NCBI RefSeq assembly: GCF_000003195.3
Contig: NC_012871.2
Coordinates: 21,148,658 to 21,212,657, forward strand
Direction: 5' to 3'
Origin: Sorghum bicolor
Lineage: Eukaryota; Streptophyta; Magnoliopsida; Poales; Poaceae
Length of the DNA stretch: 64,000 nt
Position 1 is the stretch's first letter. Each line of letters begins with the position of its first letter. Position numbers and translations under genes: made by a program. Of the stretch, positions 54,995 to 64,000 are shown one piece after another. The notes beneath the pieces were generated by a model that had not been told where the DNA came from, did not search any database, and worked only from the letters and a program-made list of their open reading frames with translations.

Positions 54995-57020
54995 GGGCAT
55001 TGCATCTCTGCTCAAGGAGTGACAACTTATCCATCAAAGATAATAGCAGTCAAGCAGTGGCTGAGTCCAAGAAATGTGAAAGATGTTGAGTGGATTTCTG
55101 GGACTTACTGGATACTAAGCAGGCCTTTAATTGATCTGTTGAAGGAAGTTGTACCTTTTGTTTGGACACCTAATACCCAGGAGGCTGTTCAAATACTTAA
55201 GCAAGCCCTCGTACAAGCTCCTGTTTCGGCAGTTCCAGACTTCACCAAACAGTTTGTCCTAGAAATTGATGCTTCTGATAGTGGATTTGGGGTAGTATTA
55301 ATGCAAGGTGGTCATACAGTGGCATATTTGAGAAAACTAGTATGTAAAAAGAATAAGGGGATGTAACTTATAAGAAAGAATGCATGGCAATTGTTATAGC
55401 TGTTGATAAATGGAGATCTTATTTACAACATCAACAATTCATCATTAAAATTGATCATAGGAGTCTTTTATTTTTGACAGAACAGAGGGTTCAGACAAAA
55501 GTTACAACACAAGGCCTTACTAAAACTCATGGATTAACAGTTTTCCATTCAGTACAAACAAGGATCAACTAATATTACTGCTAATGCATTATCTAGATGT
55601 TCACCTGTCAATACCATCTGTTTATAGTCCACCTATACTCCAACATGGCTAACTAATTTGGTTGAAGGTTATGGCAGTGATCCAGCTACACTTAAGCTAT
55701 TGGAATAGTTAGCTCTGTCTCAACCAAGTGAGAAGGGTTACACTTTGAGGGATGGTGTCATTCGACGTAAGGGAATAATCTATTGGCTCAATAACATGTC
55801 ATTCAATCACTTCATAGCAGTGGTATTGGTGGACATTCAGTCTTTCATGCCACCTATCAAAGAATTAAGGCATTATTTTCTTGGCCAAAAGTGAAATAGA
55901 CAGTAAGGCATTACATTCAGGGATGCGAAGTTTGTTAGCAAGCAAAAACTAAAAAGAGTCAAGCTTCCTAGGTTGTTAGCACCTTTGCCAGTACCTGATC
56001 AGGCTTGGACCATGGTATCAATGGATTTCATTGAGGGCCTTCCTACATCCCAATGTTATAATGCAATTTTGATGGTCATAGATAAGTTTATAGAATATGG
56101 CCATTTCATGGACTACGTCAGGTGATCATATCTAATAGGGACAAAATATTTACCAAACTCTGAATGGCAAAACTTGTTCAAGTTAACTGATACTCAGTTA
56201 CGTATGAGCTCCTCTTATCACCCACACTCTGATGGACAAACTAAACAATTGAACCAATGTCTAGAAGCTTATTTGCATTATACAGTTTAGTCCTGCCCTA
56301 AGTAATGGAGTAAATAGTTGCCACTAGCTAAGTTTTGGTACAACACCTCATATCATACAACTTCGGGCAGAACACCATTTGAAGTGCTTTATGGTCATGC
56401 CCCAAGGCATTTTGGTATCTCCAATAATGATGTTTGCCACCCAGTTGAGTTAGAGGACTGGCTGAGTAAGAGACAACTTTTAAATCAGGTTATTCAGCAA
56501 CAGTGAACCAGAGCTAGCCAAAGGATGAAGCACCAAGCAGATAAAAATCGATCTAAGAGAGAATTTGTTGTGGGAGATCTAGTTTATGTGAAACTACAAC
56601 CTCACATTCAGACTTCCGTGGCCACTAGAGCTAATCATAAGTTAGCCTACAGATACTTTGGTCCATTCCAAGTATTGGAGAGAATTGGAGCAGTACAAAT
56701 TAGATCTTCCAGCAACTGCTAAAATACATCCACTTCATGTGTCTCAGTTAAAGAAGCGTGTACCACCAGAAGTTCAAGTATCTGAGCACCTTCCATCAGC
56801 TATTGACCTTTCCCAAGAGAGTGTCAATGCAGTGGTGCAAACAGTCCCAAAGTCCAGGTTGGTCAGAAAAGGCGCTACTACTCATATGGAGCTGTTGGTT
56901 TAGTGGATTGGATGGCCAAAATAATTGACATTATGGGAGGAAGCATTTGATTTATGTTGGCGCTTTCCAGATGCTCCAGCTTTAGCACAAGCTGGATTTG
57001 AAGAAGTGGGCACTGTTATG
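54995..57020 (+). pseudogene. Chromovirus P RNase H, integrase and chromodomain-like end
   Basis: 54995-55366: RT tail and RNase H start (FTKQFVLEIDASDSGFGVVL). 55384-55572: RNase H continuation (YLQHQQFIIKIDHRSLLFL). About 55800-55960: integrase zinc region (HSSGIGGHS, then GCEVC). About 55990-56100: catalytic core start (WTMVSMDFIEGLP). 56215-56506: SSSYHPHSDGQT and NTSYHTTSGRTPFEVLYG, with part of the core between them deleted. 56525-56903: integrase C-terminal domain (VGDLVYVKLQPH, YFGPFQVLERIG, HPLHVSQLKK). The tail carries a chromodomain-like MELLV..WIGWPK..TLWEEA. The reading ends at TAG in the first bases of the 3' LTR, usual for this clade. Numerous stops. Confidence 0.75.
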
Positions 57021-57183
57021 TGCTAGAAGATGAATAAGACGTTGAAGAAGGTGGGGTAAGTGTCTAGGCCAAGTTCTGGGCTGCTGCCATCTGTTGTTTT
57101 TGTTATTCCTCAAACCTTCCATTCTCCAACCCTAGATTCCAATTTCTTGGAGCCCTTGTGCTCTAGTTATCGGTTACATTACA
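57015..57183 (+). repeat. 3' LTR of chromovirus P, internally deleted (169 bp)
   Basis: It starts TGTTATGTGCTAGAAGATG and ends CGGTTACATTACA. Relative to the 5' LTR about 195 bp are missing after GCTGCCATCT. AAAAG follows, matching the 5' target copy. Confidence 0.8.
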
Positions 57184-57449
57184 AAAAGTAAAGTGCTCCA
57201 TATATTTCAAACTATGACTTGTTTTAGTTAATCAATTATAAGCAAAGTTTTAAATCTCTAGATATAGCTGTTTGAGAAAGATGTAGCTATTTTTTTATGT
57301 ACAAGTTGACCTTCAGCTGCAGCTATAGCCCGCTGTAGCTAGCTCTTTACTGTTCTTTTGAGATGGATCGCTAAATGGTTTAGTCAGTTATTTAAAACAT
57401 TGATTATAAGTTGTCTTAGTTTTCCAACTGTGGAGTGAATATCGGTCAC

Positions 57450-57725
57450 TAGGGATAAAAACGGTACGGATATTTTCAGACTATATTTGAGATCGAATTC
57501 GTTTAGAGAGATTCAGATTTGTCCGTATCTGAGTTCGAATAGTCAACATCCGATACCGTATCCGTATCTGAATACTTAAATTGTATATTTATGATGTCGA
57601 CATCCAATCGTATCTTATCCGACATGATTGACATTATCCGTATTCAAATCCGAATCCGACCAGAATTATAAAAACAAATATAATATCAATAATATATGTC
57701 CGTATCCTATCCGTTTTCATCCCTA
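57450..57725. mobile_element. hAT-type MITE (276 bp, TSD TCGGTCAC)
   Basis: The ends TAGGGATAAAAACGG and (inverted) TAGGGATGAAAACGG, plus an 8-bp duplication TCGGTCAC at 57442-57449 and 57726-57733, define a hAT-like miniature element. No coding capacity. Confidence 0.85.
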
Positions 57726-57984
57726 TCGGTCACACATTATAAAAAGCTAGAACGTTCGAGTCGCAGAAGACCAAAGAGCAGAGCACCTAACCAATACACA
57801 GGGTAGAGTTTATGAGCAAACCGATACGGAATAACTACATTTACGTGATAAATTTTACTAATTTTGGTTGGATCCATGGTGGTTTTTAGACTTCAAAATA
57901 TGTGCTGGTAGCCGATAGGGTGTGTAAAACGACACAAGTCACCGGTATGTTTTCTTTTTCCCCTTGAGCAACATCGACGTTAAG

Positions 57985-60900
57985 ACACAAGTAGTTCCGA
58001 ATTTTTTTTATTGTAGTAATTTCGTTTTTATTTAACAAATATTGTTTGATTATGAACTAACTAGACTCAAGTAAACTGTGTAATTAGTTTTTATTTTCGT
58101 TTATATTTAGTGCTTCATGCATGTGCCGCAAGATTTGATATAACGGAGAATATTGAAAATGTAACACCCAAAATTTGATTTCGGATTAATAGGATTTAAT
58201 TTGATTTAATTAAGCATTTTTGTGCGCATTTAAATTTAGCACTTAAATGATTTTTAGTCAAAATTAAAATTTATCCTAAGATTACAAACTTGTTTAAGCA
58301 TTCATGCTGAAGAATATTTTATTTTGTATTGTTTGCCTCAGGCTTGAATTTTAATTTGCATTCAAAATTTTATTAGGGAAAGGTTTTCGGAAAAGAAAAC
58401 AGAAAAGAAAAAAAACCTTCTGCTTTTGGCCCGAAGGCCCTATCCTCCCTCCCCTTTCCTTCTCTCTCGGCCTCGGCCCAAGCCGCGCCCTCCCTCTCCC
58501 CTTCCGTTCTTCACGCCGCGGCCCAGACCAGCTTGCCTCGGCCCAACAGCCCCCCACCCCCCCCGCGCGCTGACCTCCCCCTCTTTCTCTCTCTGACCCC
58601 GCAGCCCCACCTGTCAGCGTTCCCCCTTTCTTCTTCTTTGAGCGCAACCGAGCCAGGTTCGTTGCCGGGTAGGTGTCAATCCCGGTTTTCGCGGAATTTC
58701 TGCCCTGGGAGGATCTCTCCAACCGATTTAAGCTCCGCAATAAACCCCAGACACTTCCTTTTCCATCTACGCTGCCCCAAAGTCGTCCTAGCATCGTTTG
58801 CATCTCACCATGGGCAAGAATCACATCCGCCGCCGTGACTTTCATCCCTCGCTGCGCCAAGCTCGACAACGATCGTGTGCCGAGTTTCGCATCCCCTCTA
58901 CGAAGGTGCCGAGCCCCTCCCCATACGCTCTACCGCGCCAAACCCCACTCACATCGGCGCCGAACTTTAGCAGGGAGCTCCGTCCGCCAAACCACGCGAG
59001 CCGCCCCCGGGCCTTCCTCGTCCTCGTTTTTGTTCTAGGTGAGCCCGCATCGATCTCCTCTTCGTTTCCCTAGTCTCGGTTTCGAGTTTGATGCACCGTA
59101 GCGCGGCTTTTCAAGCTCCGGCAAGGCCCGGCCATGGCGCCACCGTGCCGGAACAGTGCGCCGGTGGTCGGCCGGCCAACGCCCCCCCTCAGTTTGGAGC
59201 AGGAGTCGTCCGTTCGCAGATCGATGGCTCCGATTAGAAGTTACCCTTTCAGGGTAACATTTGCTAAAGAGACCCCGAAAAAGTTCAGATTAGAACCCGC
59301 CGTCCCTTGGCGGATTAAGTGGTTTACGCTTTTCGTTTCGGAAAACGTATTCTTACCGACTTAAAAGAAAATAAGTTTTCTACTATTTACAGTTTTGCCA
59401 TTGGAATTGAATTGGTCATAAAATATTCATTTTAACTCCGTTTTTGTCCATTCAAATTGCGTTAGGTTCGTAATTATATGCTCTACATGTTAGAAATATT
59501 AGTTTACTGTTTTGAAACTTTTTATTTTCGCAGTAGCATTTAATTAATTATTTCTCTATAGGAAATCTTAGAAAATTCATATCTTCCACGTTTTAATTCC
59601 AATTTTCGTGAACTTTACGTTTGTGTGATCGTAGCGCTGCGTAGAATATTTTCATAAACTTTTATATTTGATTTCTCACTGTTGGTGTAATGTTCTAATT
59701 ATAGCTTGTTTGCTTTGTGTATGATTGTCTACATTGGATTGCGTGTTGTTGATTGATGTTTGGGAATAGACGGTGAGCCGTACGTTGGTGATCAAGACCA
59801 AGCTTTTGAAGACTAGCAGGCTCAGGAGAGCTTTGATCAAGGCAAGTATAACTTGGGATCATCCTTGTTACTTATTCACTTAAGTACACATATATATCAT
59901 ATGCATGCTATCACCTTGTCGACCTTAGCAAAATCATAGATGATTGTTACCTGGATTCCTTGCTACCCACTTGATATGCATTTGGTGTAGATGTGCTAGT
60001 GCTTGATATAATCCATGATCTTGTAAGATGATTAATAGCTATGCAATGAACATAAAAAAATGACAAATAACTGTATGAGATCTTGTCTGTACGTGATCAC
60101 CCGGGATAACAGTGCAACCATGAGGGCTATAATGGCTCTGGCTTTAGCTCAGTATGAAGCCCTTTTCTAGCTTGTTAGAGTTTACCCGAAAGGGCGGAGG
60201 GGCTGAACCGTTTTGGGTATAGTGCGAGCCCCTGTCCCTATGTGTATAGGCTGCGCGTCATTGTGCCATTCGGAAGGGGGGTATCTATATATGCGCGCAA
60301 AGGAAACCTTGCGGCCCTAACATGTTAGACGAACTTTTGAAAGGCTTCATAGTCATCCCTGCCGACCTCCCTAGGAAGGGGGTTAAGAGATTAGCTACCT
60401 CGGGCGAAAGGGTAAATCATGACTCATGGGTAAAGATGTACAACCTCTGCAGAGTGTAAAACTGGTATACTAGCCGAGCTCACGGTCAGGAGCGGCCTTG
60501 GGGACATCTACATTAAGACGATGAGCTTATTATGTTATTATGATCATTTGATTATCGTTTATGCTATGAGTTAATTATGCTTACACTTGATCATGTGATT
60601 AATGGATTATTTATGCTACCTTGACAATTGCTATTTAATTATGAACATGTTATCGACCATTAAAAGCTAAATGCAGTCAAACCAGTGTCAGCTATTTGAA
60701 CCTCATGAACCCCTGGTTATACTTGTTGAGTACGATATGTGCTCACTCTTGCAATTTCCCAACACCTCAGGATATGACAATGAAGATGACTGGAATGAGG
60801 ATTACCGTTATGAGTACTAGGTTTGGAGTCAACAAGTCAATGCTGTCCCTGTGTGGAGCTTCCGTCGAGAGCGTGGTTTACTTTATGTTATCATTTTTGT

Positions 60901-61086
60901 GTGAGACTATGTGATTTATTATGTCCCGTTATGTAATAAACACTACAATGGTACATTTGAGATTTGTCTACTTATGTGTGCGACTATTCCTGGGGCACAT
61001 ATGAGTCATTTATGCATCCTATTTTGTTCTTAAAATATGGGTGTGACAGAAAAGTTTTTGGTTTTTAGTGTGAACTAAACAAGGCC
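57985..61086 (-). mobile_element. MITE copy 2 (GGCCTTGTTTAG family), split by a solo LTR
   Basis: About 57985-58159 and 61054-61086 are the two parts of one minus-orientation copy; 61049-61053 is the duplicated target. The right end is GTGAACTAAACAAGGCC. The left end has decayed (AGTTCCGAATTTT remains). Confidence 0.75.
58160..61048 (+). mobile_element. Large solo LTR S (2,889 bp, TSD GAAAA)
   Basis: It runs TGTAACACCCAAAATTTG to AATATGGGTGTGACA, flanked by GAAAA (58155-58159 and 61049-61053). The length and the TGTAACACCC/GGGTGTGACA ends fit the long LTRs of Del/Tekay-type grass chromoviruses as I recall them. A GC-rich block (about 58430-59160) produces overlapping long frames on both strands (for example 58351-58869, minus), which I treat as compositional. 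No second LTR or internal region. Confidence 0.8.
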
Positions 61087-61108
61087 TAAAGAGTCGTCAC
61101 CTCAGACC

Positions 61109-61374
61109 GGCCTTGTTTAGATCACCCAAAAAACCAAAAACTTTTCAAGATTTCTCGTTACATCGAATCTTGCGGCACATGCATGAAGCATTAAATATGA
61201 ACGAAAACAAAATCTAATTGTACAGGTTGCCTGTAAATTGCGAGATGAATATTTTGAGCCTAGTTAGTCCATGATCGGACAATAATTGTCAAATAAAAAC
61301 GAAAAATAATTGTCAAATAAAAATAAAAGTGTTACAATACCAAAACCAAAAAATATTCACAACTAAACAAGGCC
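61109..61374 (+). mobile_element. MITE copy 3 (GGCCTTGTTTAG family)
   Basis: GGCCTTGTTTAGATCACCC to CAACTAAACAAGGCC, 266 bp. It contains a local duplication of AATAATTGTCAAATAAAAA near 61280-61325. Confidence 0.82.
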
Positions 61375-61536
61375 GTGCCGTCCTTCGTTGCTTTTAATTG
61401 AGTGATAATTCAATTGTGCTGTCCTTATTCTTTTGGTCATAAATCATGACTAAAAGTACTGTTGGCTGATTTATTATGAGAGAAAAATACTGCTAAATGG
61501 TTGATGGATTCGAAACGAACAATAACGGAATAATAA

Positions 61537-61768
61537 GGCCCATTTAGTTCACCTAAAAAATCAAAAACTTTTCAAGATTCCTCGTCACATTGAATCTTGC
61601 GGCACACGCATGGAGCATTAAATATAGATAAAAACAAAAACTAATTGCGCAGTTTGTCTGTTAATCGCGAGATGAATCTTTTAAGCCTAGTTACTCTACG
61701 ATTAGACAATGTTTGTCAAATAAAAATAAAAGTGCTACAATATCAAAATCAAAAAAATTTCGGCTGTA
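61537..61768 (+). mobile_element. MITE copy 4, right end decayed
   Basis: It begins GGCCCATTTAGTTCACC and follows copies 1 and 3 closely through TTTTCAAGATTCCTCGTCAC and the interior. The 3' inverted end is not recognisable. Confidence 0.7.
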
Positions 61769-62067
61769 CATGTAAAGAAAATCGTTTAGACGAGGTTTAA
61801 ATTAAACATTAAAAGTATAAATTATAAATAAATTCTAACTTATTGATTTAAAAATAAAAAAATATATAAATAGATTTATTTTAAAAATGTTTTTATAACA
61901 ACATACTATACCATATAACATCTTTTAATAAATATTTTTATAAAAATAAGAAGTTAAAGTTAAACCTTAGAGATCACATTGTTTTCATACGGAGCGAGAT
62001 ACATTGACCGTCGGAGTTGCTATAAAGCGGTGAATCATCACTGTGGGGCTTGCTTTGGAATTATACA
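61769..62067. other. AT-rich intergenic stretch
   Basis: No gene or repeat ends recognised. It contains long A/T runs. Confidence 0.3.
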
Positions 62068-63432
62068 ATACTAGGAAGATTCCCCGCGCGTTGTAGCGGG
62101 CATGAAGAGGAATATAATTATAGCCTTACTGTAATCTATTGAGTCATCTATATATACTTTTAGTAGTCAGTTTCTGAAGATAAAAAGAGGAGGTCACGTG
62201 AGAGAATAATTGTTAGCGGTATGCATGCATGGTCTTGTTTAGGTAGTTGCATCCACTATTTAAATCATTTGTAAGCGGGTACTTAATTGCATGTGGCGGT
62301 AGGAGAAGTGGATGATGACATGGCGCTAGGAGGTGTATGAGAATTAGCTCGGATTTTTCTTTATAGGATACTGGATGAATACCCCGCGCGTTGCTGCGGA
62401 TACTTAGAGAATAATTTAACTTATATTATTATTAATGATGATTGCTTGCAAGTACTAATCTAGTTGTCAGAGTGCAAGTTATGCAAGGAAATATGTAAGG
62501 AATAGCTATTTAGTACATCCATGGATATGTTTCATGATGTCAGGTGAAAAAGTATATGGACACAAAAGTGAATTTTTGACATTATGACCTATGAGGATGG
62601 TCTGGCATTAGTTGTGAAGGGAATCCACATAAACTCAAGGAACCGAACGCTATGTTGCTGCTAGTAACTTTTGCATTGTGCAGTTTCAGAATAACTACAC
62701 GGTCAAGCTGATGATCGTGATTATGTTGCAACTTTGGTCAAAATCAAGGAACTCTCACCTAAATAGGCAAATAAAATAATAGAATATTCCACAACTCTTT
62801 CAATAAGCAATACTGAAGGAGTGAATAATAGAATTACCTTAGGTGTGATGTGCATGATTCTCACAGCTTGCTAGGTATTGATGCTGCCTGAAGATGAGAT
62901 GGACAAACGGAAGTACCAATGATGATATCATGGTGCCAGCAGCAGAAAACCATCATGCACCTCAATCGTAGTTATAGGAGAGGGACCTAAGGTGAGACAG
63001 AGACAATGTACGCTGCTGAAATTTAACACTACCAATATGGTCATTGCTGGCTATATAGGCGGCAGTGGCATGGAGATAATCGTCTGTATGCTCTAAAAAA
63101 ATATTTATTGGATTGGAAGGGAAATAGATCGTCATGCTGCTACATGCATCAGTGGTGGGGACAGAATATGAGAGGTAAGAGGATGTGGAGTGAACTGTCA
63201 CTTCATTATCATTAGTGCTGAATCCGGAGAGATGGTAACCGTTAATAATGGTATGGTGGAATTTTGGTGGACCGTGGCTTCCACCGTTCTTGCATGAAAC
63301 GCCACAAAAATTAGAATGATGTGACGTTCAGATTGGAGGTGGATGCGTGGGCTAGGAGGAAACAATGACGTGGAGGGCTGTGGAGTTAGAAAAATAGCTT
63401 AGTGGGGTTTTGCTTTATAAGAGTTTAAGATA
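62068..63432. repeat. Two-unit unclassified repeat with CCCCGCGCGTTG starts
   Basis: The first unit starts ATACTAGGAAGATTCCCCGC (about 62068) and seems to end TTTTTCTTTATAGGATA (about 62370). The second starts ACTGGATGAATACCCCGCGC (62371) and seems to end GTTTTGCTTTATAAGAG (about 63424). Shared starts and ends suggest a short and a long copy of one transposon family, perhaps rolling-circle, but I could not establish the class. The minus-strand frame at 62962-63201 is probably spurious. Confidence 0.35.
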
Positions 63433-63715
63433 CGGCAATGCCAGTCAGTACAATCTTTTCCTAGCCAGCCAGCTAAATCGGTATATAAAGGGCATATTTG
63501 GTAGCCTATATATCTCCAAACCAGGCTTGCCAGAGCTCAATTGGGCCTGTTTGGTTGTTGCTTTTCTCTCCTAAGCCAGGCCATCGAAGGCCTCCATACA
63601 TGGGCTAGCCTGGCTCCCAGAAAACGGATGGGGCGACCGTTTTTCTGGGGCCTGGCTTGGGCAAGCCGCGATGGGGCGCCCGCAGGTGGGCCTCGGTGGC
63701 TCTCATTGGCCACCG
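63433..63715. other. Upstream region of the right-edge gene with a hairpin
   Basis: Holds an imperfect hairpin CCAGAAAACGG...CCGTTTTTCTGG at 63617-63647 within a GC-rich block starting GGGCCTGTTTGG (63544), likely MITE-derived. An inverted CCAAT (ATTGG, 63704-63708) lies just before the TATA box. Confidence 0.4.
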
Positions 63716-63722
63716 TATAAAA
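63716..63722 (+). promoter_or_regulatory. TATA box of the right-edge gene
   Basis: CACCGTATAAAACCGG holds TATAAAA at 63716-63722. CTAGGGTTT at 63743-63751 is a telo-box (AAACCCTA inverted), often found near the start sites of plant ribosomal and growth-related genes. Confidence 0.55.
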
Positions 63723-63744
63723 CCGGAATTGTCACCGCCTCGCT

Positions 63745-64000
63745 AGGGTTTCCCGGTACTGTTCACTCGCTCGGCGTGGCGCCAGTTCTCTCTCACGCTC
63801 GAGCTCTCGCCCCCTTCCTCATCCTCTGTCCTCGTCGCGCCCCGGCCGTTGGCGCTGCACCTCCTCCTCACCTCTGGTAAGCGATTTGGGTCACTGGTAC
63901 GCGGCGCGCTCCCCCTCTCGATCGCGTGTACTCATTCCTTTCCTCTCTTGTTCCGATTGGCCATGCTCTTGTTCTAGTTTTTTATTTTCATTGTGGGATT
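63745..64000 (+). other. 5' UTR exon and first intron start of a gene leaving the window
   Basis: The C/T-rich leader (TTCTCTCTCACGCTCGAGC and on) ends in CACCTCTG|GTAAGCG with a good donor at 63877. It is followed by a T-rich intron beginning that reaches the window end. The frame starting at 63671 lies over the TATA box and is not the product. No protein can be named from what is visible; the telo-box suggests a housekeeping gene, which is only inference. Confidence 0.45.

Larger units (their letters stand above)
36556..57183 (+). mobile_element. Decayed Reina-type chromovirus (element P), split by a Harbinger element
   Basis: The short LTRs are at 36556-36919 (364 bp) and 57015-57183 (169 bp, internal deletion), with TSD AAAAG at 36551-36555 and 57184-57188. 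The sequence after the 5' LTR (ATTTGTACTCGAAGCAAGG) is a decayed form of the tRNA-iMet site TGGTATCAGAGC. The body encodes gag, protease, RT, RNase H, integrase and a C-terminal chromodomain-like end, all riddled with stops. Short LTRs plus a chromodomain suit the Reina clade. The RT gene is broken at 39251/54992 by the PIF/Harbinger element. Fully inactive. Confidence 0.85.

Noticed and set aside
54661..55005. 114-codon minus-strand ORF crossing the Harbinger right end
   Set aside because: It spans the transposon/RT junction, which no real gene would do, and has Trp/Cys-rich random composition.
58351..58869. 172-codon minus-strand ORF and overlapping plus-strand ORFs (58533-59073)
   Set aside because: They lie in a GC-rich block inside solo LTR S, with long frames on both strands, no family resemblance, low-complexity Arg/Gly/Ser/Pro content and no splice or promoter context.
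63671..63880. 69-codon plus-strand ORF as the product of the right-edge gene
   Set aside because: It begins upstream of the TATA box and ends at the splice donor, so it cannot be the coding start.

Overview
This is a plant nuclear window, almost certainly from a grass of the Andropogoneae (sorghum, sugarcane or Miscanthus type). The evidence is plant-type split genes with GT-AG introns, several grass Ty3 retrotransposon lineages (Tat, Athila-type, Reina-type chromovirus), a PIF/Harbinger transposon, and a MITE family with GGCCTTGTTTAG ends that I associate with this tribe. The species itself cannot be read from the sequence. No bacterial, CRISPR, rRNA or tRNA features were seen.

Only two host loci are visible. 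One is an intact three-exon 2-oxoglutarate/Fe(II)-dependent dioxygenase gene (CDS 5177-8117, +, 394 aa). The other is the promoter and first non-coding exon of a gene running off the right edge (from about 63716, +). The rest is mostly nested transposable elements, which I resolved through paired LTR ends, primer-binding sites and matching target-site duplications (TSDs).

Layout. 1-3296: 3' part of a Tat-lineage element with a spliced antisense ORF, lying in 3297-4491, the 3' end of a second Tat-type element. 4492-8579: the dioxygenase gene with transposon debris upstream and in intron 1. 8580-9303: solo LTR (TSD CACTG). 9588-36462: a gag-only element (M) split twice: by a gag-only Tat element (11240-24757, TSD CCATG) that itself holds gag/protease element TG1 (15231-23091, TSD GTGCC), and by a solo LTR (26010-35538, TSD ATAAG) that holds TG2 (26306-34565, TSD ATAGG). 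36556-57183: a decayed Reina-type chromovirus (TSD AAAAG) whose RT gene is split by a PIF/Harbinger element (39252-54991, TSD TTA). That element holds a solo LTR (40576-42096, TSD GTCAT) and another solo LTR (44773-53389, TSD ATGTT) that is split by TG3 (45157-52610, TSD GGCCC). 57450-61768: MITEs and a 2.9-kb solo LTR (58160-61048, TSD GAAAA) inside one MITE. 61769-64000: unclassified repeats, then the right-edge gene.

The most interesting biology is the TG1/TG2/TG3 group. These are pol-less LTR elements with a tRNA-Asp primer site. They share LTR architecture and a 2.2-kb 3' non-coding region but carry different, partly complementary gag/protease modules. TG1 has a capsid-less gag with two tandem retropepsin domains; TG2 and TG3 have capsid-type gags. 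They also share a post-ORF hairpin with a covarying stem pair, an internal second polypurine tract and a U3 ORF that stays open across diverged LTRs. They presumably depend on proteins supplied by an autonomous Athila-type partner that is not in this window.
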